Source: Cubamyces lactineus (Eukaryota; Basidiomycota; Agaricomycetes; Polyporales; Polyporaceae). Taken from it: a stretch of 64,000 nucleotides of DNA. The translations under genes and the position numbers were made by a program. The stretch's first letter is position 1. The number at the start of each line of letters is the position of its first letter. Where the stretch lies: NCBI GenBank assembly GCA_022376465.1, contig JACDTU010000019.1, forward strand, positions 620,001-684,000. Direction: 5' to 3'. This document shows positions 1-10,647 of the stretch, piece after piece. The notes beneath the pieces were generated by a model. The model was given only the letters and a program-made list of their open reading frames with translations. It was not told where the DNA came from and did not search any database.

Positions 1-1995
1 CACGGGCGCGTGGATGGCGCGCTTGACGTCTTCCCTGTCGAAGTAGATCGGGGACTGTGTTTGGAAGAACGAGCCCCTGCAGGGAAGTTAGCGGTGACTT
101 TCCACTAGATTACTAGACGAGAAGCATCGCTCACGGGAAGCCAAGGACGTCCCACAGGATCGGCCACTGTTCAGAAGTATGTGAGCATCACTACTAGCGG
201 ACAATCCCAAGCGAGGACGTACAGTGTCGAAGATGCGGTAGATGTTGAAGGCGGGGTTGACGGTGAGAGCAGCGTCGAAAATCTCATCCCAAACGTCGCA
301 TCCGGGATCAGCCTCGACACTCTTGCCAGGGAGAGGGAGAAGTCCCTTGGGCGGGAAGGTAACGTGCTTTTCCACGTAGCCCGCATATCCGCAGCGCTCC
401 GCCACGGAATCTAGGTGCGCCATGAAAGTCTCACTGTGTAGCACAAGCTCGATGAGTCAAGGGAGTAAATCGGGGTGGAACGAAGAATGTGCGTACTTGA
501 ACGAAAACACGTTCTCGTACTTGTGCACGAAGTCGACAGCGGGGATCTGTTCTTGGACGACATCCCAGCCAAGGACAGCTGCCCGGGCCTACGTTAGAGC
601 GTATCGTGGGAAGCGTAGCATGATACATACGATCAGACACCCAGAAACCCTTGAGCGAGAGGTTGAGAGCCTGGGGGTGCTCATAGATATAGTTCGCGAT
701 GTCTGCCAGTTAGGCAATTCAGCCATAGCCTCGCTTGGCGGAACCCAGACGGGTTACTCACACGGCACATACATGCCCGCATACTAATAAGTCTCGTGAG
801 CCACCTGTTTCCGATGCTTTGGAATACCGTAAGAGGAACTCACACTCTCGCCAGTCAGGTACAGTTTCTTTCCCTGGAGCTCCTTGAAGACGTCGAGGAA
901 CTGCTGCATGAACCCCACAAGCTGTGCCGCCAGTTCGTCCTCATTCTGCCCAACGATCATTTCAGGCCCGGCTCGATGGCATGCGTATACAGCCAAGACG
1001 TACGGTGATGTTCGGCTTGCCTAGCGAGAATCCAGTGCCAACAGGCTGCTCTACGAAGAGGATGCTGGACAAGTTCGTCCAGCTGAACTCATTCTGAGTA
1101 GGGTGTGCCTGGCCGTAGGACCATTGGAAAGGCTATGCAGGAGGATGGTTAGATGGTCACATGCTGCAATATCCCATAACGGCTACATACCCCGTTTTCT
1201 TGCAAGAGGCCCTCGAGCGACGAGCATCCGGGGCCGCCGTTCGTCCTGGGTGGTGTTTACAGAGTAAGACTCGCAATTCTATCGCATTCCATACCATACC
1301 ATCTCGCGCGCATGCTGTGCCAGCGGCGAGACCTATTGAACAGGGATAGACACCGAAGGGAATACGTACCAGAAGATGAGGTCATCCAGGCTTCCCTGCG
1401 GGCCGGGCGGGAAGAACCAGAAGAAGAGCTACGGGTCGCACGCGGTTCAGACGGCCACGGTATCACAACGAAAGCGCAGGAATTTCAGAGAACGCGCGAA
1501 GTCGTAAGCGGAGATGGAGGCAATGACGAGACGCGTGGTTGCGTGGACAGTCAGCTCCCATTCCTGGCGGACAGCATGTGGACGGCGGAGCGATCCATAC
1601 CTGGCGCGTCTCGTTGGGGTCGCTGCTGATAGGCAGCAGCCCCGACCAACTAGGCCCGATGTCCCAATCGACCTCAGGAATGGTGGTGCCATCGACGTAG
1701 AATTCTGCAGGGAGTGCATGTACGGCGTCAGCGCTCTGCGGCGTGATGGATTGTGGATGGACGTGGCGGACTCACCGGAGGCGCGGGGGTTGGTGAACGT
1801 AATGTTCTTCACGCCAGTGCCAGCTCGTGCGCCAGTAGCGCGCGGGAGGTTGGCTCGAATCCGCGCCGCAGCCTCTGCCTGCTTCGCGTGGAGGTCAGCC
1901 TTGTTGATGAGTTTTGCATCTACAGATGCATATGGCCCGAGCACTGGGGCTACGCCAATGAGGGGCAATAGGGTACGCATGAGCGTTCCAAACAT
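1..1995 (-). CDS. Serine carboxypeptidase, peptidase family S10 (3' end cut by window edge)
   Basis: The product is a secreted or vacuolar serine exopeptidase that removes C-terminal residues from peptides. The start is the ATG at 1995 and is followed by a hydrophobic signal-like N terminus (MFGTLMRTLLPLIGV). The gene reads leftward through about ten exons with short introns, for example 1775-1705 and 1600-1429. S10 landmarks appear in order: VDWDIGPSWSGLLP-type pro-region, FWFFPPGP, the oxyanion motif WTNGGPGCSS (about 1245-1190), FVEQPVGTGFS (about 1130-1010), and the nucleophile motif GES-YAGMY, whose Ser codon ends one exon (about 843) with YAGMYVP on the next (about 785-760). The last readable exon encodes GSFFQTQSPIYFDRED. 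The segments with the catalytic Asp and His lie beyond position 1. All visible key residues are present. The next gene to the right diverges from it. Confidence 0.9.
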
Positions 1996-3339
1996 TCTGA
2001 GGACCTAGAATGGTACTGGGCAGTGCAGGTAGGATCGAAGTTACCGAGCGACGCGCCTAAGTCACCAAAGCGTGAGCCCACGAGAGCAGTCGAGGGGAGG
2101 GGTCGTCGTTCAGTAGGCCACCTTGATCATCATGCTAGGGAATTTATATCTGGGGCAGGCGCTACGATTACGGAAGGCCTCTGAAGCGGATTCTGAATCG
2201 AGGTCATTCATGCAGGAAGCAGAATGGTGCAGCTGTGCAGGGTCGCCATGTGTCTCGTGCTCCATCACAAGAAGGATGATGGTCATCGTTACCGTATGGG
2301 ATGCTGTCGTGAGACCCGGGTACACAGATCCGTACCCACTCAGCCTTATCGCGCCTCTGGAGTCGCCATCGGGAGTTATACGAGTCGTATTTCATGGAGG
2401 ATTCATCGATTTATACTTGAGCGCAGCGCGGACTTCCGTCTCGGCCACAGCGGACGTCTGAAAGAGCTGTACGTAGTAGTAGTAGCTTCGATTGTTAGAT
2501 GAAGGAAACAAGCGCACCTTCAGGAAGATCCTAGTAAGACCAATGGCTACCTACACATTGTACACAATGCTCGCAGAATCCGAGATCCCCTTGCATCGAC
2601 GACCATGACAGTCTCACAGCCGAATCGTGTCTAGCGAATAATGCATTCGGGTTGTTGAGTGAAAAGCTCATCCAGACAAAATGCCATGCAATTTTCATAG
2701 TCACGAATGCGTTCCACAAGCAGATACAGATAAACTATGGAATCCTCAACACAGAGGATAGAGATCGCAGGGTTAGAATTTGTATCGGGACCCCTTATCT
2801 TCTTCATGGCTATGCTACGCGTATATACGTTGATTCAATAAGGAATACGTACCTCCAAAAAATCATCCAAATCACAGACGGTTGTGCGCTCCTCTTAGTG
2901 CTCAATCGTCCATAAGGAGAACTCGAAGATTCGAACGATCAAGCGTGGAGGGAGTACGAGTTTAATCTTCCACTTCACTAGTAAGGCGACGAAGGCATTG
3001 AGCGCCGTGTCCCTAGGCATGAGCGAGTGGGATAGCCAAGGCTACAGAAAAACAGGGAAGATAGAGTGGTCACACGGACAGCAGAGTCTGAACGAAATGG
3101 ATAGTTGGACGACACACCGCACATTGCTGTGGTTCAGGAGAAAACGGGAGGAGAGGCAGGAAAACGCGAAATTTATGGTCACGCGCTGGGCCCGGCCCTG
3201 AAGTCGAGCACGTGACATACGCGTCTCACGAATAACCGGGACTCGGCAGGAGGCTTGAACCACACCACCACGTTCTGCCTTGCACACGACCTCCTTCGGG
3301 CTACACAGCGTTCCATTCTGGCTCACTACTCTGGCTGTC
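1996..3339. other. Intergenic region between divergent genes
   Basis: This stretch separates the minus-strand S10 gene from the plus-strand gene starting at 3340, so it should contain both promoters. Only short reading frames without recognisable domains or matching splice signals are present. Positions about 2640-2920 are more AT-rich than the surroundings. I see no RNA gene or repeat. Confidence 0.6.
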
Positions 3340-4978
3340 ATGATACTCACTCCTGCATCTCAACCTCCCCCTGCGAATCTGTCTGGGCTCGAGCGTGTCA
3401 AATCCACCACCGCGCTCAAGGAGACGTCTAGCCACAATATCCCTAGCTCCGGATCCGTACGTCTGTCGGACGTAGCGAAGCAGGAGGTACAGGAAGATGC
3501 AAAGGCAAAGAGCGATACCGCTTTCCTCGACCGCCTCAGTGTCCCGACAGTCGTTCTCGACACGCAGACCATCTCACACACAATGGCTGCGGCACTATCT
3601 CTGTCCCTTCTAGGGCACACGCTCTTCCTCAAGAGTCAAGTCCCTTTGTATGTTTTCAACGGATATCTTTTGCTAGCTTCAGTCTTGTGTTCTGACACAA
3701 CCTAGTCCCGTCGCGCAACTAGCCCGCATGCCAGGAGGTGGGTCCAACCCCAAGGTGGCTAAGAAGCGTGAAGAATTACTCGCGACGTTCGACATGCTCT
3801 CCTCTCATCTCCAAACGACCTTTGTGGCGTTATCGACCGCATATGCGAAGTGCAAGTCAGCTAAAGACAAAGCCGCAGCCCAACCGGGGGATGAGAACAG
3901 CCAGAAGGGCACGCAGTCCTCTGTTGCCGACAAGACCCAACGCGGCGCCGCTCACCTCATGTTCGTGCTAGGGCCGAGTGTGGGTGCTGCACGCGCTCGG
4001 ATACTCCTGACCATCGATGGCCTCGATGTGAAGGTGTGGGGTGAGCGTACGGACGCACGCCAGGCCCCACCGTCCGACGAGTCGGAGCCCGAGGACGATG
4101 CGTCGATCGACCTTGAATGCACTGATGAGGAGGATGAGGAGGACACCGACGAAGAGGAAGAGGATGAAGGTAGCGAAGACGAAGAATTCAGCGACGACAG
4201 TAGTTCGGTCGATCCAAGCGAAGCGAATACGTCGGACCAAGAGGATGAACTTGATGAGCTCGATAGCGAATCCGAGCACGCTTCGGTTCCACCTGCGTCT
4301 CGTTCGCCATCGCCGTCTCCCCCTTCACGTTCCCTTGCACCGTCGCCTGAGTCCCTCGCTTCGCCTCGACCCGGACCGAGCATGCTCCCGTCAACCTGTA
4401 TTCCTTCCTCCCCGAGCACACCATCTTCTGCCCCAGTAACTCAACTTGTGGCATCCCCCTCTACCCCACACATACAACCACATTCATCCACATCCCCCCA
4501 GCTCCCCCCAGCAACCTTAAGCTATGCCCAAGAGCAGGCAGCGCTACGTGCGGCTGAGCGTCTATTGTCACGTACGCTGATGAATGCGTGGGCCGACGGC
4601 GGTGGCGACATGGCCAGCGAGCTCGCGCCAACACAGACGCATGTGTATCTCCGTGCTCCACGACGCTTCGCGCACCCTGCGTGGGTCGCGCGTCAGAACC
4701 TTACACGTTCCCTCGATGCAGTCTTGGATTCGTTCTTGGTCGAGGCTGGCGCTGTGGGTTCGCCCGACGGTAAAACCGCAAAGAAATCGCGCGGCGTACG
4801 CACGGAGGGGGCGTGGATTGGCTGTCGCGGAGGCTCAGCCTTCGCCGCTGCCTCTGCTGACCGCGCAAGACCTTCCGACCACGTAGATGGAAGTGCAGGA
4901 GCTGAGGATGGAACTGAGGAAGACGAGGAGATCTGGTGGGCGTGGGAGGGTAAGATTGTTGGGTTTGCGGACTGGTAA
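3340..4978 (+). CDS. Unrecognised acidic, Ser/Pro-rich protein, two exons
   Basis: I do not recognise this family. Exon 1 is 3340-3647 and exon 2 is 3706-4978, with a 58-bp GTATGT...CTAG intron; joining them keeps the frame and gives about 526 aa. The N-terminal part has a predicted helical region rich in Lys and Ala after AALSLSLLGHTLFLKSQ. The middle (about 4060-4270) is a long Asp/Glu/Ser tract, followed by a Ser/Pro-rich linker to about 4500. A more ordered C-terminal part starts near YAQEQAALRAAERLLSRT and ends with EEDEEIWWAWEGKIVGFADW. The acidic tract and low complexity suggest a nuclear or chromatin-associated protein, but that is only a guess. The ATG at 3728 is an in-frame internal alternative if exon 1 is wrong. 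Confidence 0.65.
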
Positions 4979-5315
4979 TTTGCACCGGTGGACGATCTCC
5001 ACCAGAGGACTAACATACAATCTTGATACCTACGATACGGCATTGACGTATACGTCTCTTCGATCTCAGATCCAACATTCAACATTCAACCTCACCTTAC
5101 CTGAGGCCCCATCGATCTCCGGCGAGCAACCTGTGAGCGATGTAGCCACGATGTGAAGCCGCTGAACGGTAACACCGCACGAGCCACCTGGTCCCGCGCA
5201 GCTGTATAATAAGGTAAAATAAATCAAACCGTACTATATACCGATCTGTCCATGGAAGTCCCAGCTCAAAGTGAATCGCTACCACACGTCTGTGAATTGA
5301 CACCATCCCCAACGC
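4979..5315. other. Intergenic region between convergent genes
   Basis: This is the 3' flank shared by the acidic-protein gene and the S28 gene fragment. I see no further gene. It is AT-richer than the coding flanks (for example around 5210-5240), as expected for polyadenylation regions. Confidence 0.5.
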
Positions 5316-5950
5316 TCATGCAGACGGTTTCCAATCCGCAAGCCACTTGCCGATGTACTCCACCGCTTGTTGCTGCGCCGCCCTCACGGAGGGGTTCACG
5401 AGCCCCTCCGCAATGATTGAGTCACCAGTGTGGTACCCATCTCCGAGCAGGTGAGGCTGCAGCTCACTCCCGGGGTTGGTCGTGCCATCCGCTGCGACGG
5501 TCGCCTCCCTCCATGGGTCCCCTACGTGCATGAGATGAGCAAGGCATTCACGCATGCCTACTTTAAGACGACCAAACGAGAGGCTCACGTCTGCCATTGA
5601 GGAACACGATGCGTTCTGCTGTGGTGTTCCAGCCGCCGTACTGCTTGTTCACGTCCATGGCCTCGAGGAGGGTGACGGGCGGGGAGCTGAACGCCTCTGG
5701 GAAGTTGTTCTTGCATTGCCGTTCAAAGTACGCGGGCGTTATGAGGCGCGAGACAAGGCTCGGCCTGTCTGTGGGCGCGCCGCCCTGCCAGAATCCGAAG
5801 TGCGTGCATCTGCGGCGCCTCTGCGTCTTCAAATGAGATGAGACGATGCGGCGCGTTACTCACGTGAGCCAGTTCCAAGATCGGTTCCCGTTGTTCACGG
5901 TCGTGTTGGTCCAGGATTGGTCCTGTGTGTCATACGAGCTGAAGCAGGAC
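5316..5950 (-). pseudogene. S28 serine peptidase (Pro-X carboxypeptidase-like), C-terminal exons; gene split by 26-kb insertion
   Basis: These are the last three exons of the gene whose beginning is at 32427-33750. The first starts at 5950 after an intact acceptor (CCATAG) and encodes SCFSSYDTQDQSW and NRSWNWLT. The next encodes CTHFGFWQGGAPTDRP and GGWNTTAERIVFLNGR. The last encodes RDPWREATV, GDGYHTGDSI and ends at the TGA at 5318-5316. S28 enzymes use a Ser-Asp-His triad; the Asp of the NGxxDPW region and the His of GYHxxD lie here, while the nucleophile Ser lies in the other fragment 27 kb away. No frameshift or stop is visible, so the only damage seen is the insertion in the intron upstream of 5950. 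I label it a pseudogene because splicing over 26 kb is unlikely, but it is not excluded. Confidence 0.85.
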
Positions 5951-6055
5951 CTATGGCAATGGTTGAGCTCGATCGTGGACACGGGCATACTAGTGGCGTG
6001 AAGACGTACGATAACGGCGTATCTCCGCAAACTAGTGATAAACTCTCAGCCATTG
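5951..6055 (-). other. Left half of the interrupted S28 intron, ending in TSD CATTG
   Basis: This is the 3' part of the S28 intron, ending at the acceptor at 5951-5952. Positions 6051-6055 read CATTG, the 5-bp target-site duplication of element A; the matching copy is 32395-32399. Removing the element and one TSD copy gives an intron of about 132 bp. Confidence 0.85.
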
Positions 6056-6751
6056 TGTTAGGACCGTGCCGTCCGGGGGTACAACTCCGGTGGTCGGGAC
6101 TTGGACGGAGTTCGGGGTCGGAGTACGACCGGAGGTCGGACTAGCACTGTTGTGAGGACTTTCGCGAAACTATTAGTAACGCACGGGTTCCGACTCGGTG
6201 TCCTCTATTTGCGGACTACGGAGTACGGACTTGACGGGACGGAGGTCGGACTTGGGAACGGGGTTGGGTCAAAGGGGGTTGGTAGGAAGGGAACGAAGGT
6301 TGGTCGGACTAGGGGGTCGGGGTTGAGTGTCGGACTACGAGTTGAGCCAGTATAACGAGGTTAACGAGATTTCCGAACTGAGTAGCTACTACATTCCGGG
6401 GCAGTATTTATACTAAGTCGGAAACCCGATAGAAACAATAAGAGATGTACGTGATAGGAAGGAGTAGAACGAAAGTACGAAGTAGCTTGCCAAGGGTAAG
6501 ATAACGTAGATAGCTCAGTAAGCAAAAGCCTCATGTAGGTAGCGCCATGAGGGGTTATCTGAGACATGTAAGTCATGGGGTCGGGGGAAGTCCGAAGTAC
6601 GGAGTACAAAGTGCGGAGTACGGAGAACGGAGTCGGGGGTACGGGGTACGGAAGAACGGAGTACGGAGGAACGGAGTACGTAACGTGGAGTAAGGAGCGG
6701 AGTACGGGGGTTCAGGGATTGGACTTCGGGGTTACAGCACGGAGCGTAACA
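6056..6751 (-). repeat. Element A 3' LTR (696 bp)
   Basis: It starts TGTTAGGACC and ends GCGTAACA on the plus strand. The half near 6590-6720 is built of degenerate short units of the type CGGAGTACGGA. The stretch ATTTCCGAACT at 6369-6379 is the transcript-start copy of the self-priming pair described for the 5' LTR. Confidence 0.93.
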
Positions 6752-6754
6752 GTG

Positions 6755-6764
6755 CCTCCCCCCT
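6755..6764 (-). other. Polypurine tract of element A
   Basis: The minus strand reads AGGGGGGAGG followed by CAC and the 3' LTR. This is the usual place and composition for the plus-strand DNA primer. Confidence 0.75.
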
Positions 6765-6888
6765 AGGCCCGAACCCTTGAGGGCCTATAGTGAAGGGAAA
6801 TGGAAGTCTGTCCCAAAAAGGTAATCCGATAAGTCCAGGGAATGGAGATCAAGAATCGGGGCAGGGTCAGAATCGATGAAGAGAGGTG

Positions 6889-6896
6889 TATATAAG
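6889..6896 (+). promoter_or_regulatory. TATA box of the opposite-strand gene in element A
   Basis: TATATAAG lies 65 bp before the ATG at 6962 and points in the plus direction, opposite to element A transcription. It suggests that the gene has its own promoter. Confidence 0.6.
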
Positions 6897-6961
6897 ACGG
6901 GGGTGAGACTTAGCCAGTTCTTCCTCGCTCTCTGTCTCCCACCACCACCACCACCACCAGC

Positions 6962-8389
6962 ATGTCTTCGACTCTCGACAACATCCAGGCTCTGGAGGCA
7001 CACCTTGCGCAACTCCGGATGAAGGCGGCGGCAGAGGAGGCCGCAGCAGCCGAGGCGTAAGTACCGGGGTTGTCGGAGTTCGGAGTTCGGACTAATGGTG
7101 GTATACAGGGCGCGAAGGGCGGAGGAAGAGCGAGCGCGGGAGGAGGAGCGAGCGCGGGAGGAGGAGCGAGCGCGGGAGGAGAAGGAGCGCGCGGAGTACG
7201 AGGCCGCACAAAAAGCAGCGGCGTTGATTCGCCAGGCTGCCCTCGCGAAGGCCGGGACTTCCGCGCGGGGAAGCAAGCGTCCCGCGGAGGACGACGAGCC
7301 GGAGTCGGAGGAGGAGGAGGACGACGCGGAGTTGCTCGTCCCACGGTAAGTCCGGTCGGAGTATGGAGTACGGGGTTCGGACTAACGGAGTTCCACAGGA
7401 CGAAGTGCGACCGGTGCGCCGCGAAGCAAATCGCGTGCCGGTTCCGCGCGGGCAAACGGACGTCAAGTTGCGTCCAATGCCAGAAGGCCCGGTCGCGCGC
7501 GTGCGTCGGGGCTCGCGGACTACCCGCGGACATCCAAGCCCGGATCGCGCGCAAGGAGGAGGCCCCCAGCCCGCAGCGCAAGAAGGTCAAGTCCGCCGCC
7601 ATCGTCGACGACGACGACGGATTCGAGACCCCCGCGCCCACCGGAGTTCGGAGTTCGGAGAAGGTGCGGGCGGAGAAGGGCAAGGGGAAGGAGAAGGAGA
7701 AGGAGAAGACGGTGGAGAAGGCGGCGGAGAAGCCGCTCCAACCAGGTGAGGTCCGGTGGACATTCGTCGCACCACCCGGAGTTAACCCTCCAGCACGCAC
7801 GGTTGTAGCCCGAGGTCCGAGCATCGCGGGCTCGTCGACGGGCCCTCGCATGTCCGCCAGCTCCGGACTTCCGGAGGTTGGGAAGTCCGACCTCCGGTGG
7901 TCCGACGACCCGGAGAAACTCTCCGACCGCGAGCTCCTCGAGCACCTGCTCATCGCGGTGCAGCGCAACCGGCGCACCGCGGGGCGGGTCATCGACCTGC
8001 TGGTCGACAAGGAGGAGCAGCGGGAGGAGATGATGCGGGAGGAGGTCCGGGGTCTTGGCGATGCCATCGCCAAGATCGTGCGGAAGGAGCTGAAGGCCGT
8101 GATCGGCGAGGCCGTCCGCGAGGCGGTGAAGTCCGAACTCGCAACGGAGTTCGGGACTATGCTGCGGGAGATCCTCGAGATCACCTCGCAGGACAAGGAG
8201 GACGCGATCGCGGACGCGCTGGAGCGGGCGGGAGTTGCTGGGTCGGACTGGGAGGAGGAGGAGAATGGGTCGGGGTTGGACAAGTCCGCGCGGGGCAAGT
8301 CCGGTGAGGAGGAGGAGGAGGAGGAGGGCGAGGGTGCGAAGGAGGGAAAAGGTCCGGAGGGACCTGCGGACATGGACACTGCGGAGTAG
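6962..8389 (+). CDS. Zn2Cys6-cluster protein encoded antisense inside element A, three exons
   Basis: Exons are 6962-7056, 7109-7345 and 7399-8389; both introns (52 and 53 bp) are GTAAGT...CAG and joining keeps the frame, giving 440 aa. The N terminus is a charged Glu/Arg/Ala coiled-coil-like region with a repeated EERAREE unit. Exon 3 opens with six cysteines in the pattern C-x2-C-x6-C-x10-C-x2-C-x7-C (TKCDRCAAKQIAC and SSCVQCQKARSRAC), which fits the fungal Zn(II)2Cys6 binuclear cluster. Nuclear-signal-like KKVK follows, then a coiled-coil-like helical region (about 7940-8240) and an acidic tail. The position between pol and the 3' LTR, opposite in strand, argues that it belongs to the element rather than to the host. 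A DNA-binding regulator role is inferred from the zinc cluster only. Confidence 0.8.
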
Positions 8390-8494
8390 TGCGGGGGTAT
8401 GGACTTCGGACCTCGGACGTCATAGGTAGTATTTTGTAGTCCGAGTGCGGAGTTGAATGGAAAAATGGAGGTGAGAAAAACACCGGTGTGACCC

Positions 8495-8637
8495 TCAAGA
8501 CAACTTAGCTAGAGGTCCGGGTTTGTCGGGGTAAGCAGAGTGGAAGTCCGAGACTAACTCCTGGGCATGTCCGAGCTCCGTGGCTAAGATCCACGAAGTT
8601 TCTTCGTCCGTACCTTTGTAGCCTGCCCATCGGACTA
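8495..8637 (-). pseudogene. Element A pol, C-terminal chromodomain half cut off by element B
   Basis: Read on the minus strand it continues the frame of the main pol fragment after one copy of the GGTAC duplication, giving YLVRWAGYKGTDEETSW and a stop at 8497-8495. YLVRWAGY is the second strand of a chromodomain. The total pol length across the junction is a whole number of codons (1242 including the stop). The stop is about 105 bp from the end of the opposite-strand Zn2Cys6 gene, so the two genes converge. Confidence 0.88.
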
Positions 8638-8642
8638 GGTAC

Positions 8643-9104
8643 TGTTACGACGGTGCGTGACACGGCCACTGTTATGGTTACGGTTACGTCTTGGTCTCGT
8701 GACTTGTCCTATGCTTATGTATTGTGCTTACGTTCCGGAGGCCGAGCCTGCTGCGGCTTACTCACTGTGCTGTATACTTAGCTCTACTCTCCCATGCCAC
8801 GTCAGTGCCACGTCAGTTATTCTCAGGACACGTCACCTTTATTCCCATGTACAGTCAGCCCCAGCTATACTTAGCCGTACTGAACATTGATCCGGTCTAT
8901 TATTAGTCTCGGTCATGTATATATAAGCCGAGGATCTTCTCCGAAGAACCTCAGCTCGATCTGGTTATCTATTGCCTATTCACCGAACCCCGACTCGCCT
9001 CTTCTCAGAAGACCTTCGATCCCTGACTCGCCTCTTCATTACTCCTCGAGGCGACGTGACCCCTAGCTCAGCCACCGCGTGACCGATCTAGGCTCGTCAT
9101 AACA
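8643..9104 (+). repeat. Element B 5' LTR (462 bp)
   Basis: It is a direct repeat of 25859-26320 with four transition differences. It ends in TAACA and is followed by TT and the primer-binding site. Confidence 0.95.
8918..8962 (+). promoter_or_regulatory. Element B promoter: TATA box and probable transcript start
   Basis: TATATATAAG is at 8918-8927. About 26 nt further, AGCTCGATCT (8953-8962) is the exact reverse complement of the site at 9107-9116. By analogy with Tf1 this marks the 5' end of the RNA (R region). Confidence 0.7.
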
Positions 9105-9106
9105 TT

Positions 9107-9116
9107 AGATCGAGCT
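9107..9116 (+). other. Self-priming primer-binding site of element B
   Basis: AGATCGAGCT lies 2 nt after the LTR and pairs over 10 nt with 8953-8962. I saw no convincing match to a tRNA 3' end (such sites start TGG). Confidence 0.75.
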
Positions 9117-9177
9117 CACGAATCGCCGTCAATCTACCCAGATTCAGACGACACCGATCGGCGCGGCTCTGAAATAG

Positions 9178-10647
9178 AGTGCGCCTGAACCCGACGAAAC
9201 GGAAGAACAGCCGACAGTTTACTCGGCGAACAAGGAGACCAAGCTAGTATACTACGGAGAAGACCAAGTCTATTGGGAGGACAAATCGTGGCACTTCGCT
9301 CCTCATCCACTCACCTGGCAAGAGTGCATTCGAATCTCCCCTGAATACCGTGTCAAGTACAATGAACTAGCCGAAGAAGAACTCCCGGAGGAACCAGCGG
9401 CACCCGCGGAGACAGAAACCCGAACAGAACCGAACTCGCTGCTGACATCCCCAGTCGACTTCACCACCCCACGAACTTCTCGAGTAGAAGTAGCAAGCAG
9501 CAGCGAATCAGAAGACACCTCTCAGCAAGGCGAGAGCTCGACAGAAGAATCGGAAGAACCGATCGCCGCACCAGGAACCGAGGAAGACACCTCAGACGAA
9601 TCAGAAGACATGGCTGAACAAGGGCAACAGGAACCCCAGGCAGTGGCCCCCGCACCACTCGTCGAACCACGATACGAGCGGACCCCCGAGATGAAACTGA
9701 AGATGCCCCCGGAGTTTGAAGGAAGGTGAGGAGAGGTTGTTGAATGGCTGCAGAAATGCATGCTGTACCTCTCTATCAACGAAGCGGCCTACAACACCGA
9801 TCAGAAGAAGATCATCTTCTGCCTCATGCTGATGAACGGAGGGACATCCGGAGCATGGGCGAGGTCGTTTATTGAAGACACACAGGCACAAGCGGAGAAA
9901 CAAGGACCAGGAACGCCTCTAAACTGGGGCACATGGCGAGACTTCTCCAAGCAACTCACTGAAGCCTTCAACGACGTCGACGCGCAGGCCAGTGCAAGAG
10001 TACTGCTGCGAAGCGTCCGCCAGGGCAAACGACCAGTGGAGGAGTACATCACCGAATTCAAATCCCTGATCTCGCGCTGCAGTATCACCGACTATCGCAT
10101 CATCGCCGACTTCTTCTACGAAGGATTGAATAGGCCGCTACGCGAGAAGATCTTCGGGATGTACCCCATGCCCAACGACACGAACACCCTCTACATGAGA
10201 GCCGCGACACTGGAGCAGCAATGGTTGCTCAGCAAGACATACGACGGGAAGGGAAAGACCACGTACAACCCTACCTACAAGCCGCGTCAACACAGGACGC
10301 GCGAACGAGACCCCGACGCCATGGACGTCGACCGGATGCTCCCAGAAGAACGTGAGAAGCACTACAAAGAAGGACGATGCTTCAATTGCCATCAGGTGGG
10401 ACACCTGGCACGCCAATGCCCCCTCAAGAAGGGGAAGAACGGAGACCAGAAGGGGAAGATGAAAGCCCGAGTCACGGAGGTAGTCGAAGAAGAGGACAGT
10501 GACGACGACTCCAAGTCCACCTCCACTCGAGCATCTAACTCCTCTAAGAAGCTCATCGCTGCACGCATCCGCCTCGCCCTCAAGGATCTCGATGACAAAG
10601 AGGACCGCAAGGACGTAGTATCCGACCTCCTGGATGAGGGTTTTTGA
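9178..10647 (+). pseudogene. Element B gag, interrupted by an in-frame TGA
   Basis: The frame is open from 9178 to the TGA at 10645-10647 except for a TGA at 9727-9729. The first in-frame ATG is at 9610; the 430 nt before it are open and acidic but lack ATG, so the true start is uncertain. The main body (from about 9690) has the retrotransposon gag fold with FIEDTQAQAEKQGPGTP and EYITEFKSLISRC. A zinc knuckle CFNCHQVGHLARQC (CX2CX4HX4C) is at about 10380-10421. The internal TGA is followed by GGA and would be CGA (Arg) after one C-to-T reversal at a CpG. The protein would form virus-like particles and bind the RNA. Confidence 0.85.
10638..10644 (+). promoter_or_regulatory. -1 frameshift heptamer between gag and pol of element B
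   Basis: GGGTTTT is read G GGT TTT in the gag frame and is followed directly by the gag stop TGA. The pol frame is the -1 frame and is closed by a TGA just upstream (10635), so pol can only be entered here. Confidence 0.75.

Noticed and set aside
3952..4419. Minus-strand Ser-rich frame opposite the acidic tract of the 3340-4978 gene
   Set aside because: Poly-Ser is the antisense of the GA-rich Asp/Glu codons; it is a shadow frame.
6910..8379. Long minus-strand frame (489 codons) opposite the Zn2Cys6 gene
   Set aside because: It is a Ser/Pro/Arg-rich mirror of the plus-strand gene in high-GC DNA. The plus strand has consensus introns and a cysteine cluster, while the minus frame has no domain.
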